A stretch of 46,268 bases of DNA from Acidobacteriota bacterium (GTDB lineage: Bacteria; Acidobacteriota; Terriglobia; Bryobacterales; Bryobacteraceae): NCBI GenBank assembly GCA_016215215.1, contig JACRKW010000129.1, forward strand, positions 1-46,268, in the 5' to 3' direction. A program made the position numbers and the translations under genes. Each line of letters begins with the position of its first letter. Within the stretch, counting starts at the first letter, position 1. Of this stretch, positions 25,501-34,016 are shown piece by piece. The notes below the pieces were generated by a model, which was given only the letters and a program-made list of their open reading frames with translations, ran no database searches and was not told where the DNA came from.

Positions 25501-28500
25501 TTAGAATAGGTGCGCCTGCGTCACCGAGTTCATGCTGCACCCGGTATCAGTAACCGACAACACGCTGTAGCGCCCCTCCGGAATGCTGTTGTCGTTTCCT
25601 CCGGCGTCGCTGCCCACTTCCTCGGCCGAGGTGATGATCCCGACCGAGCCGCCCTCCGGCATTGCGTCCCGTGCGTTCATCACCAGATTCAGGAGCACCC
25701 GTTCCAATTGGTGCTGGTCTGCCTGCACCGGGTCCACGTCTGGCTCGTGCTTCACGGTCAGAGTTACCCGCTCGCCCAGCACGCTCCGCAACATCGAAAC
25801 CTGCCCGTCCACGATCTCGTCCAGTCTCAGTACCTTCATCCGCAGGTGCTGCTTTCTCCCGAACGCCAGCAACTGAGAGACCAACGCCGCCGCCCGCTCC
25901 CCGGCGGACTTGATCTCGTTCAGGCTGTCCCCAACCGCGCTACCCGGCTGCGCGCGCGGCGCCGCCATGCTCGCGTGGCCCAGGATCACCGTCAGCAGGT
26001 TGTTGAAGTCGTGCGCGATTCCTCCCGCCAGTTGTCCCACCGCTTCCAACTTCTGAATGTCTCGTACCCGGGCCTCCAGTTGTTGCCGTTCCGATACGTC
26101 CTGCACCACGCACAGCGCAAATTCGCGGCCTTCAAACTCGATCAGAGTCGCCCGGACCTCCAGCGGCCGGGTATCGCCGCCGTTCAGCCGGCTCACGCAC
26201 TCAATCGTCTTTGCGGAATCACGCTTCAGATCCGCCCAGAAGGATGGCCACAACTCCCCGCCGGCATTGTCGTCGAGGATTGACGCGTCCAGCCTGAGGA
26301 TCTCCTGCTCATCGCGGCCGAACAACCGGCAGGCAGCCTGATTGGCGCGCAAGATCTCACCCTTGGCGCCAAACCACAGCGTGGCCACCGCTGACTGCTC
26401 GATCGAGCGCTGCGTCAGCCGGAGTTCCTCCTCGGCCTTCATGCGCTCTTCGATCTCCTGCCTCAGGTCCTCGTTCACGCGGGCAAGGGCGGATGTCCTC
26501 TCCTCCACTCGCGCCTCCAACTCCTCATTGGCGCGCTTCAGTGCCTCGGCCGCTTCGCTTCGCCTCACCCACCGTTCTCGTAGTCGTAGCAGCCACGCCA
26601 GCAGTGCGAATATCGCGCCGGCGCAGCAGGCGGCAAACCAGATTGTTTCGTAGAAGTAGGGCTGGATCCGGATTGCCACCGAAGCCCCAACTTCATTCCA
26701 GACACCGTCGTTATTGCACGCCTTGACCCGGAAGGTATACTCGCCGGGCGATAGTTGGGTGTACGACGCCACCCGCCCGCTGCCGGCCTCCACCCAGTTA
26801 CCATCTACCCCTTCAAGGCGGTACTGGAACCTATTCCGCTCCGGCGCCAGCAAACTCAGCGCGCTGTAGTTCACCTCTATCCGCCGCCGTCCCGCGGGCA
26901 ACTCCGCAACTCCGTCCCGCAGCCAGTCTTCCCGTCCGGAGTGGACCGATTCCACCACCACTACCGGGGGTCGCGCGTTGATGCGTAAGTTGGCGGGGTC
27001 GATTACCGAAACGCCTTTCACCGTCGGGACCCACACTTTTCCGTCCCGCGCCACCCACCCCGCCGGCTGGCCGCCCCCTCCTCCGTTGCATTCCTGACTG
27101 CGCATCCCATCGGCCACGCCATACTGCTTATAGCCCACCGCCGGTCCGCTTCCGCCCGCGAATGCCTCCATCGCCGCGCGCTTCGCCCGCACCACACCGC
27201 TATTGGTCGTGATCCACAGATCCCCATTGCCGTCCTCCATCACCCGGTAGACCACGTTGTCAGGCAGCCCATTGGCCCTTGAGAAGGTAAACACCTGCCC
27301 GCCGTGGACCCGCAACAGTCCCTGGCCGTCTGTGCCCGCCCACAGGGCGCCCTGCGCGTCGAAGTACATCGAATGGATCTTGATCGGCGGGCTCTTGCCC
27401 AGTAGCGGGGAAGGCTGCAGGCGTCCGTCCCTAAATTCGTACAGAGCCGTGTTGGTTGAGGCCAAAAGCCGCCCGTCCGGTGTTTCCGCCAGCACCAGCA
27501 TGGCCCGGAGCGTCTGCTCCTTCTCCGCTACGCTGTGCATCACCCACTTGTTCTCGCGAAACTCGGCCAGGCCTTCAGACGTCGCAGCCCACACGCTCCC
27601 GTCCCGCTTCTGAAGGATATGCTGGGCATTGCACCGCGGCAGCCCATCCTCGGGCCGGAATGTTCTGATGCGCCCGTCGCGGAATCTGCTGATCCCTCCC
27701 GCGCCGGTGCCGATCCAGAGCGTCCCGTCCCGGTCTTCCGTCAATGCCCATACCGAGTTGCTCGGCAGGCCGTCTTCCTTCTTGAAGACTTGGATCCGGC
27801 CCTCTATCCGGCGTGCCAGGCCGCCCTTCTCCGTGCCCATCCATACGCTTCCATCTCTCGTTTCCAACACGGTGAACACGTATTCGTCCGGCAATCCCTC
27901 CGCTGAGGTGTGGTTGACAAACTTGCTGTCTTTCAGCCGGTCCAGTCCGCCACCGAATAGGCCCAGCCACAGCGCGCCTTCCAGATCTTCGAACACCAGC
28001 CGCACGTAGGAGTGCGTCAGCCCGTCCTTTTGAGTGAAGGAGTCGATCCCGCGGTACGTTATCCTGTTCAGTCCGCCGCTGGTTGACACCCATAGGTTCC
28101 CATCCCGGTCTCTTCGCACGTTCCGCACCGTGATCGAACATAGGCCGTCCGCAGTCGTCAGCGTCTTCGATGTCTCGCCGCGGATGTGGAGCAGGCCCAC
28201 TTTGTCCACCCCCACCCACAACTCTCCATTTGCATCCTGGTGCACTGCGACCACCATGCCCCTGTCCACTCCCAGTCCCGCCGGCAGCGGCGTTACCTCC
28301 TCTCCGTTGATCTTGTACAACCCCAGGTCCGTGCCCACCCACACGCCGCCGCCAACGGCGCGTGCCATCACTCGGACGGTGTTGCTGGCCATTCCCTGGC
28401 TCGAGTTGAACACTCGCGCCTTTCCGTCCTTCAAGTGCGTCACTCCACGGCCGAATGTGCCCACCCACAAGCTGCCGTCCACATCCACCAGCAGGCTGCG

Positions 28501-28917
28501 GATCGCCTCGCCGCCCAGGCCGTCCCTGGTGGTCAATCGTATGAACTTGCCCCCGCGGTACTTGAGCAGCCCGCCTTGCGACATACCAACCCACAGCGTT
28601 CCATCCGGGGTCACCGCAAGATCCGAGATATTCTCGTGCGCCATCTCGGGAGTGGTCTTCGACGAAAAGACCCGGAATCGCGCGCCGTCGAACCGCACCA
28701 GCCCGTTCCGTGTTCCCAACCAGAGGTACCCATCCTGAGTCTGCGCGATAGCCTGTACCGTGCTCTGCTCCAGCCCCTCGCGGGCCTGCCAGTGATCCAG
28801 GGCGTACTGCGAAATGGCCCTGTGGGGATCCAAACAGAGCGCGGCCGGCGGCCCCAACAGCAGCGCGATGCTCGCGCTGATCACTGTCCGTGCTAGCACC
28901 TGGCCCCCACCTTGCAT
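25501..28917 (-). CDS. Propeller-sensor hybrid histidine kinase, truncated by an in-frame stop
   Basis: The start is the ATG at 28917, with AGGCGG upstream and a signal peptide (1-29), not the track start at 28995. Residues about 30-690 hold about 13 two-component propeller repeats (TPDGTLWVG, DRDGNLWVS and similar), probably two seven-bladed propellers. A Y_Y_Y domain (about 696-750), one membrane helix (about 756-780), a coiled coil, a PAS domain (about 830-950) and HisKA (GGIAHDFNN, His969) follow. The ATPase domain breaks at codon 1139, a TAA where EPFFT normally reads E. The G1 motif is also altered (DTGCSMN, usually DTGxGMD). Restored length is 1334 residues. It follows the sugar-binding protein gene by 119 bases, suggesting a sugar-related signal. 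Confidence 0.85.
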   Translation of the reverse strand: MQGGGQVLARTVISASIALLLGPPAALCLDPHRAISQYALDHWQAREGLEQSTVQAIAQTQDGYLWLGTRNGLVRFDGARFRVFSSKTTPEMAHENISDLAVTPDGTLWVGMSQGGLLKYRGGKFIRLTTRDGLGGEAIRSLLVDVDGSLWVGTFGRGVTHLKDGKARVFNSSQGMASNTVRVMARAVGGGVWVGTDLGLYKINGEEVTPLPAGLGVDRGMVVAVHQDANGELWVGVDKVGLLHIRGETSKTLTTADGLCSITVRNVRRDRDGNLWVSTSGGLNRITYRGIDSFTQKDGLTHSYVRLVFEDLEGALWLGLFGGGLDRLKDSKFVNHTSAEGLPDEYVFTVLETRDGSVWMGTEKGGLARRIEGRIQVFKKEDGLPSNSVWALTEDRDGTLWIGTGAGGISRFRDGRIRTFRPEDGLPRCNAQHILQKRDGSVWAATSEGLAEFRENKWVMHSVAEKEQTLRAMLVLAETPDGRLLASTNTALYEFRDGRLQPSPLLGKSPPIKIHSMYFDAQGALWAGTDGQGLLRVHGGQVFTFSRANGLPDNVVYRVMEDGNGDLWITTNSGVVRAKRAAMEAFAGGSGPAVGYKQYGVADGMRSQECNGGGGGQPAGWVARDGKVWVPTVKGVSVIDPANLRINARPPVVVVESVHSGREDWLRDGVAELPAGRRRIEVNYSALSLLAPERNRFQYRLEGVDGNWVEAGSGRVASYTQLSPGEYTFRVKACNNDGVWNEVGASVAIRIQPYFYETIWFAACCAGAIFALLAWLLRLRERWVRRSEAAEALKRANEELEARVEERTSALARVNEDLRQEIEERMKAEEELRLTQRSIEQSAVATLWFGAKGEILRANQAACRLFGRDEQEILRLDASILDDNAGGELWPSFWADLKRDSAKTIECVSRLNGGDTRPLEVRATLIEFEGREFALCVVQDVSERQQLEARVRDIQKLEAVGQLAGGIAHDFNNLLTVILGHASMAAPRAQPGSAVGDSLNEIKSAGERAAALVSQLLAFGRKQHLRMKVLRLDEIVDGQVSMLRSVLGERVTLTVKHEPDVDPVQADQHQLERVLLNLVMNARDAMPEGGSVGIITSAEEVGSDAGGNDNSIPEGRYSVLSVTDTGCSMNSVTQAHLF

Positions 28918-29036
28918 CGTGTTCCGCCTGCTGCCAACTCCCGAGACGGCGTTCTTCAGAATCCCGACGGCGACGTCTGATTCGAATACTACCACGGCCG
29001 CACGAACTGGCGAACACCTCCTCCGGACATGTCCGC

Positions 29037-29984
29037 CTATCGCTTGATCTGTTCCGGATGCAGCATCTGGCGCACTTCCGGCTTCTCCAGGTCGCCAACC
29101 GTCACCACCACCGGCTGCATGTCAATCCGTCCCGGCGGCGTGCGCCCCTCCAGTTTGTCAACCAGCGTTTTCACTGCCTGGAACGCCATACCATACGGGT
29201 CCTGCGCGATGAAGGCGTCTACGTTTCCGGCTCGCATCTCCTCCACCAGCGCGTCGCTGCTGTCGTTGGTCACCAGCCGGATCCGGCCGTTAAGTCCTCT
29301 CCCCTTCAACGCCAGTACCGCCCCCGCCGCACTCGGCTCCGTCGTCGTGAACAAGCCGTCCAGCTCCGGATGCGCCGCCAGAATGTTCTCCGCCGCCGCC
29401 CTCGCCTTGGCCCGGTCCGACATTCCGTATTGCTCGGCCACGATGTGAATCCCCGGATACTCCTTCTTCATCGTGTCGCGGAAGCCGATCTCCCGGTCCA
29501 TCGTCGACAGGCTCCCAGGCGCATGCAGGATCATCGCCACCTCGCCCTTACCTTTGAGCAACCCGGCCAGCTTGCGCGCTCCCATGCGTCCGGCCAGCAC
29601 GTTGTCCGTCCCCACAAACGACATGAAGTTCGCCGAATCCACCCCCGAATCGAACACCGTCACCGGAATCCCGGCCGCCACCGCTCTTTCTATCGGCGCC
29701 ACCAGCGCCTGCCGCTCACTGGCCGCCACTGCGATCCCGTCCACCCTCTGCGCGATCATCGAATCGATGATCTGGACCTGCCGCGCATATTCGGTTTCCG
29801 ACGCCGGTCCGTTCCACAGGATCTCCACGTTGAACTTCTTCCCCGCCGCCAGCGCTCCGGCCTGTACCGACACCCAGAACAGGTGCGCCGTCCCCTTTGG
29901 AATCACCGCGATCCGCCGCCGCCGCGTACGCCCGCACCCCGCCAGGCCTAACCCCACGCCCGTCAGCAGCTTCCGGCGCGTCAT
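29037..29984 (-). CDS. Tat-type lipoprotein, periplasmic sugar-binding protein
   Basis: A type-I periplasmic binding protein (RbsB/Peripla_BP_4 family, 315 residues). The start at 29984 overlaps the SDR stop (ATGA); the track start at 30092 lies in that gene. The N-terminus MTRRKLLTGVGLGLAGC has a twin-arginine motif and a lipobox (Cys17), so it is probably exported folded and lipid-anchored. Family stretches include VDGIAVAASE, GTDNVLAG, GLFTTTEPSAAGA and AQDPYGMA. The ligand is probably a sugar. No permease or ATPase gene is adjacent, so it may serve a distant ABC transporter or act as a sensor partner for the downstream propeller kinase. Confidence 0.88.
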   Translation of the reverse strand: MTRRKLLTGVGLGLAGCGRTRRRRIAVIPKGTAHLFWVSVQAGALAAGKKFNVEILWNGPASETEYARQVQIIDSMIAQRVDGIAVAASERQALVAPIERAVAAGIPVTVFDSGVDSANFMSFVGTDNVLAGRMGARKLAGLLKGKGEVAMILHAPGSLSTMDREIGFRDTMKKEYPGIHIVAEQYGMSDRAKARAAAENILAAHPELDGLFTTTEPSAAGAVLALKGRGLNGRIRLVTNDSSDALVEEMRAGNVDAFIAQDPYGMAFQAVKTLVDKLEGRTPPGRIDMQPVVVTVGDLEKPEVRQMLHPEQIKR

Positions 29985-30727
29985 TGTGACAGCCATCCCC
30001 CGTCGATCACGATGTCGGTCCCGGTGATGAACGATGCCTCCGCCGAGCACAGGTAAACCAACAGCGAGCCGATATCCGCCGGATTGCCCCACTTACCCAG
30101 CGGGATCTTGGACAGAAACTGCGCGTTGGCCTCCGGATCGGCCATCAGAACTGTATTCATCTCCGTCGCGAACGGTCCCGGGCTGATGCCGTTCACCGTA
30201 ATCCCTTCGCCCGCCAGTTCCATCGCCAGCGCCCGCGTGAAGCCCAACAATCCCGTCTTCGAAGCCGAATAGGCGCTCCGCCCCGGCAGCGACACGTGGC
30301 TCATGATCGACGTCAGGTTCACGATCCGTCCGTAGCCGCTACCCTTCATATGCGGCACAAAGGCGCGTGCGCACAGAAACGCGCTCGTCAGATTGGTGTC
30401 CATCACCCACCGCCACTCTTCCAGCGTGAACTCCGTCACCGGCTTGCGCAGGTTCACCCCCGCGTTGTTCACCAGGATTTGCACCTTGCCCAGCCGCTGT
30501 GCGGTGTCTTGTTCCAGCCGCACGACATCCTCTTCCTTCGTCACGTCGCACGGAAAAACCTCGCAACGTCCACCGCACTCCGCCGCCGCCGCCTCCAGTT
30601 TCGGCGTGTTCCTTCCCACCAGCGCCACCGCGGCGCCCGCGCGCGCCAGCGCCACCGCCATCGCCCGCCCCAGTCCCCGCGACGCACCCGTCACCAGAGC
30701 CACCTTGTCCTCAAAGAACTCAGCCAT
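29981..30727 (-). CDS. SDR-family oxidoreductase
   Basis: A 248-residue classical short-chain dehydrogenase with NAD(P) motif TGASRGLGRA (13-22), NNAG (87-90), Ser140 and catalytic YSASK (Tyr153, Lys157), and the C-terminal GTDIVIDGGW. It resembles gluconate 5-dehydrogenase, 2-deoxygluconate 3-dehydrogenase and other sugar-acid dehydrogenases, but the SDR substrate cannot be read from the motifs. It overlaps the upstream PH-domain gene by eight bases and the sugar-binding gene by four, so it is co-translated with a sugar-uptake component, consistent with sugar or sugar-acid metabolism. Confidence 0.9.
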   Translation of the reverse strand: MAEFFEDKVALVTGASRGLGRAMAVALARAGAAVALVGRNTPKLEAAAAECGGRCEVFPCDVTKEEDVVRLEQDTAQRLGKVQILVNNAGVNLRKPVTEFTLEEWRWVMDTNLTSAFLCARAFVPHMKGSGYGRIVNLTSIMSHVSLPGRSAYSASKTGLLGFTRALAMELAGEGITVNGISPGPFATEMNTVLMADPEANAQFLSKIPLGKWGNPADIGSLLVYLCSAEASFITGTDIVIDGGWLSQ

Positions 30728-31175
30728 TGGCGTGGCCCAGATCCCTCTTCCGGCTCTCGTTGAGGAGCCAGTCGGCCACCTGCTGCGGCCGGTCGATGTC
30801 GGCCATAGCCAGCCGGCTCGACTCCCCAGCCGTCTCCAGGACCAGCGTGCCGGTCCCCCACAGCCGCTGCGACAGCGACCGCTCTACCCGGATGTCCTGG
30901 AGCTTTCGCAATTCAATGCTCCTGGTAGTCTGCGAGACCAGTCCGTGTTTGTACCGGATGATGCCATCTTCCACCGCCAATTGAGTTCGCGTCGAGTCCA
31001 GCCACGACATGAGCGGGCCCAGGAACGGCAGCACTCCCACCACCAAAATCCACCACTTGGTGTCGGGCATCACCGAGAGCCAGAGCCAGACGATGAAGGA
31101 CAGAAAAACGATACAGAGCGCCAGCGAAAACTTCGCCCGGCGCAGCGAAGGGCGGATTGTCAGTTGGGCAGGCAT
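30720..31175 (-). CDS. Bacterial PH-domain membrane protein (YdbT/DUF304-like)
   Basis: The likely start is the ATG at 31175 (MPAQLTIRPSL), giving 151 residues; the track start at 31262 would overlap the divergent gene. Two membrane helices (about 18-35 and 41-58) precede a cytoplasmic bPH2-type domain with LAVEDGIIRYKHGLVSQTTRSIELRKLQDIRVERSL, the family core. Function is unknown; members are linked to membrane or stress roles. The eight-base overlap with the SDR gene suggests a shared transcript. Confidence 0.72.
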   Translation of the reverse strand: MPAQLTIRPSLRRAKFSLALCIVFLSFIVWLWLSVMPDTKWWILVVGVLPFLGPLMSWLDSTRTQLAVEDGIIRYKHGLVSQTTRSIELRKLQDIRVERSLSQRLWGTGTLVLETAGESSRLAMADIDRPQQVADWLLNESRKRDLGHANG

Positions 31176-31196
31176 GGGAGTGACCGGTGCAGCCCA

Positions 31197-31226
31197 TTGT
31201 ATAGCACCTGCCCTTTCCTTTACTCT
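31197..31226 (+). promoter_or_regulatory. Candidate promoter of the secreted DUF4412-like gene
   Basis: TTGTAT at 31197-31202, an 18-base spacer and TACTCT at 31221-31226 lie about 20 bases before the ATG at 31247, with AGGAGA as ribosome-binding site between. Only partial matches to σ70 consensus are visible. Confidence 0.35.
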
Positions 31227-31246
31227 GATCGGATAGGAGAGATTCC

Positions 31247-32356
31247 ATGAACCGAATGGCACTATGCCTGGCTCTGGGCGGCGGGCTCACCCTTCTTCCC
31301 TTGCGCGCCGACTTCACCTACCAGCAGACCTCCAAGATCACTGGCGGGACCATTGTTCGCATGATGAAACTCGTCCCCGGCGGTGGCAAGGCCCTGGAGC
31401 CCCAAAACAACACCGTCATCGTCAGGGGCGACAGGCTTGCCACGATTTCGGACCGGAACATCCATATCATTGACGTCGGCAAGGAAATGATGGTCGAAAT
31501 CGACTTGGAGAAGAAGACGTACTCCGCCATCACTTTCGCCGAGTTCAAGCAGGCTCTCCTCGCCACGCAGGAGAAGATGGCCCAGCAGATGAAACAGGCC
31601 AACGGCGCGGAGATGAGTTTCAAGTTCGATGTCAAGGAAACTGGCGCCACCAGGAACATCATCGGCCTCGATACCAAAGAGATGCTCCTGACGGTCGCCA
31701 TGGAAACCAAGGACGCCCAGAGCGGACAGTCCGGCCAGATGCAGATCCTCAATGATATGTGGCTCGCCAAGGGCATCGCCGGCTACGCTGAAGTGAAGGA
31801 CTTCTACCGCCGCTTTGCCGAAAAGATGGCGTACGACATCAACATGCTTCGCATGGGAGGCATGTTGACGTCCCAGCCAGGCATGAGCGAGGGCATGGCC
31901 AAGATGGCGAAGGAAGCCGCCAAACTGGAAGGCGTTCCCGTTGTTCAAGTCACCAGGATGCTCGGCGTGGGCGGTCCCGGCGGCCAGATGCCCGAGATGC
32001 CCTCGGGCGCCGATGTCAACGCCGCAATGAAACAAGGCGCTGAGCAGGAGGCCACTGGCTCAGCCGCTCGTTCCGTCGGAGGCCGTTTTGGCGGATTGGC
32101 CGGCGCCGCTGCTGGCGGCATGCTTGGCGGATTCGGCAGAAAGAAGAAGGATGCGCCGAAGGACGATCAGCCTCCTACCGAGCAACCCAAGAAACAGGCC
32201 GCCCCAGCCGGCCCCACCGCCTTCATGGAAATGACCACAGAACTGCAGTCATTCTCCTCCGCACCCGTGGACGTCTCGAAGTTCTCCGTGCCCTCCGGCT
32301 TTAAGGAAATCGAGCACCCCATGAAGAAGGCCCTGCGTGACATGAACAAGCGCTAG
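31247..32356 (+). CDS. Secreted protein of unknown function, DUF4412-like
   Basis: A 369-residue exported protein with signal peptide MNRMALCLALGGGLTLLPLRA and a strong AGGAGA site. Residues about 22-185 form a β-rich domain around conserved-looking ITGGTIVRM, VIVRGDRLATI, MMVEIDLEKKTYSAITF and DMWLAKGIAGYAEVKDFYRRF, which resembles the DUF4412 fold. A Gly/Ala-rich tract (GGLAGAAAGGMLGGFG, about 280-296) then a Lys/Pro linker precede a short C-terminal domain (MEMTTELQSFSSAPVDVSKFSVPSGF). No catalytic motif is seen. It stands alone, divergent from the PH-domain gene. Confidence 0.72.
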   Translation: MNRMALCLALGGGLTLLPLRADFTYQQTSKITGGTIVRMMKLVPGGGKALEPQNNTVIVRGDRLATISDRNIHIIDVGKEMMVEIDLEKKTYSAITFAEFKQALLATQEKMAQQMKQANGAEMSFKFDVKETGATRNIIGLDTKEMLLTVAMETKDAQSGQSGQMQILNDMWLAKGIAGYAEVKDFYRRFAEKMAYDINMLRMGGMLTSQPGMSEGMAKMAKEAAKLEGVPVVQVTRMLGVGGPGGQMPEMPSGADVNAAMKQGAEQEATGSAARSVGGRFGGLAGAAAGGMLGGFGRKKKDAPKDDQPPTEQPKKQAAPAGPTAFMEMTTELQSFSSAPVDVSKFSVPSGFKEIEHPMKKALRDMNKR

Positions 32357-32366
32357 CAACGGTGTT

Positions 32367-32384
32367 CCCAGGCTTCCGTCTGGG
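32367..32384. terminator. Hairpin after the DUF4412-like gene
   Basis: CCCAGGC, loop TTCC, GTCTGGG forms a seven-pair stem (one G-U) just past the stop at 32356, in the gap facing the converging ybjQ gene. It lacks a uridine run, so it could be a weak terminator or an RNA-stabilising 3' end. Confidence 0.4.
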
Positions 32385-32440
32385 GCTGCATTCCTAATCC
32401 CGTGAGTGCGAGCTAGCGCGTATGGCCCGACGCCTCTGCT

Positions 32441-32767
32441 TCAGGCGATCACCACGGCCGTGCCCGCAGCCGTCACCATGAGCATCCCCCCGCCGTGTGC
32501 CGTCGAGATAGTCTCGTAGTCCAGGTCCACCGCGATCACGGCGTTTGCGCCGAGTCCCTGCGCCTCCTCGCACATCTCCTGGATCGCCAGGTCCTTTGCT
32601 TTCCTCAGTTCACTCTCGTAGGCCGCCGAGCGCCCGCCCACGATGTCGCGAATCCCGGCGAAGAAGTCCTTGAAGATGTTGGCCCCCAGAATCGCCTCAC
32701 CGCTCACGATCCCCAGGTACTGCTTGATCTCCTTGCCCTGCAGCGTGGAAGTCGTAACCACAAGCAT
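32441..32767 (-). CDS. YbjQ/UPF0145-family protein
   Basis: A 108-residue small protein matching the YbjQ/UPF0145 family over its whole length: [54 protein letters not shown]. Members form pentamers and have been called heavy-metal binding by structural similarity; the function is unproven. It follows guaD by 11 bases on the same strand and is probably co-transcribed with it. Confidence 0.85.
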   Translation of the reverse strand: MLVVTTSTLQGKEIKQYLGIVSGEAILGANIFKDFFAGIRDIVGGRSAAYESELRKAKDLAIQEMCEEAQGLGANAVIAVDLDYETISTAHGGGMLMVTAAGTAVVIA

Positions 32768-32778
32768 CGGTTCGCACC

Positions 32779-33246
32779 TCAGTACGCGATTTTAGCGGGA
32801 TTCGCCCTCCAGATGGCAAAGGGGACCCCGGATTCGCCCGCCAGCAACTGCTCCGATCTCAGCGAGCGCGCCGAAGCCGGTAACGGAATCTGCTCGTAGA
32901 GGAACCCGTCGTCGAAGCCGGCTGCCGATGCGTCCTCCCGGCTCGCCGCGAAGTAAAGCGCGTCCAGCCTCGCCCAATAGATCGCCGCCAGGCACATCGG
33001 GCAAGGCTCGCACGAGGAGTAAATCGTACATCCGCGCAATTCGAACACTCCCAGCTTTGCGCAAGCCGCACGTATCGCCATCACCTCGGCGTGCGCTGTC
33101 GGGTCCAGCTTCGAGGTCACTAGGTTGACCCCTTCGGCGACGATCTGCCCGTCCCGTACCACCACCGCCCCAAATGGACCGCCGCGCCCCTGCCCCGCAT
33201 TCTCTGCGGCAAGCTGGATGGCGCGGCGGATGTGCTTCTCGTGCAT
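32779..33246 (-). CDS. guaD: Guanine deaminase (cytidine-deaminase fold)
   Basis: The start is the ATG at 33246, with AGGTGGGG upstream, giving 155 residues; B. subtilis GuaD has 156. It deaminates guanine to xanthine in the cytoplasm. The zinc and catalytic motifs HAE (His52, Glu54) and PCPMC (Cys82, Cys85) are intact. The C-terminal [12 protein letters not shown] and the final W-R-A-N...Y stretch parallel B. subtilis GuaD, where C-terminal residues reach the neighbouring active site. Other purine-related substrates such as adenine are less likely. It follows the superoxide dismutase gene by 59 bases. Confidence 0.87.
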   Translation of the reverse strand: MHEKHIRRAIQLAAENAGQGRGGPFGAVVVRDGQIVAEGVNLVTSKLDPTAHAEVMAIRAACAKLGVFELRGCTIYSSCEPCPMCLAAIYWARLDALYFAASREDASAAGFDDGFLYEQIPLPASARSLRSEQLLAGESGVPFAIWRANPAKIAY

Positions 33247-33305
33247 AGCCCCACCTGTAAGTGTACAGGCGGAACTGGCTTCCTGGCCGGTGTCCGGGGC
33301 GTTTG

Positions 33306-33917
33306 TTACTTCGCCCCGAACCGCTCCTCGGCCTTCGCCCAGTTCACCACGTTCCACCAGTTGGTTACATACTCCGGCCGGCGGTTTTGATACTTCAGGT
33401 AGTATGCGTGCTCCCAAACATCCAGCCCCAGCACGGCGTGCTTACCTTCCATTAACGGATTGTCCTGGTTCGGAGTCGACATGATGTCCACTCCGCCGTT
33501 GTCGGTTCGGATGAGCCACGCCCAGCCCGAGCCAAACCGCCCGATCGCCGCCGCGTTGAACTTCTCCTTGAATGCGTCGAACCCGCCGAACTTGGCCGCA
33601 ATCGCCTCAGCCAGCTTGCCCGCCGGCGCTCCGCCCTTGCCCGGCCCCATGATCTCCCAGAACATGGTGTGGTTCCAATGCCCTCCGCCGTTGTTGCGCA
33701 CCGCCGTCCGGATCGCCTCAGGCACGCCCGACACGCCGTTGGCCAGCAACTGCTCCAGGCTCTTGCCCGCCAGTTCCGGCGCCGATTCCAGCGCCTTGTT
33801 CAGGTTGGTGACGTAAGCCTGGTGGTGCTTGCCGTGATGGATCTCCATGGTCAGCTTGTCGATGTGCGGCTCCAGCGCGTCATGCGCGTACGGAAGCGGG
33901 GGCAGAGTGAAAGCCAT
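33306..33917 (-). CDS. sodA: Superoxide dismutase, Mn-type Fe/Mn family
   Basis: Dismutates superoxide to peroxide and oxygen in the cytoplasm. The start at 33917 has AGGAG about ten bases upstream; the track start at 33938 reads through that site. The 203 residues carry metal ligands His27 ([10 protein letters not shown]), His83 (WNHTMFW), Asp166 and His170 (DVWEHAYY). NNGGGHWNH and the second-sphere glutamine in STPNQDNPL (Gln151) are features of Mn enzymes rather than Fe enzymes, so manganese is the likely metal. No targeting signal is seen. Confidence 0.92.
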   Translation of the reverse strand: MAFTLPPLPYAHDALEPHIDKLTMEIHHGKHHQAYVTNLNKALESAPELAGKSLEQLLANGVSGVPEAIRTAVRNNGGGHWNHTMFWEIMGPGKGGAPAGKLAEAIAAKFGGFDAFKEKFNAAAIGRFGSGWAWLIRTDNGGVDIMSTPNQDNPLMEGKHAVLGLDVWEHAYYLKYQNRRPEYVTNWWNVVNWAKAEERFGAK

Positions 33918-34016
33918 AGTGGTGAAATTCTCCTTCACCTATCCCTGATGTTTCATCACCCCAAAAGGATGCGGCTCCGCGGGCCACCCAGCCTCAAAAT
34001 CCGCGCCTATCGGCGG

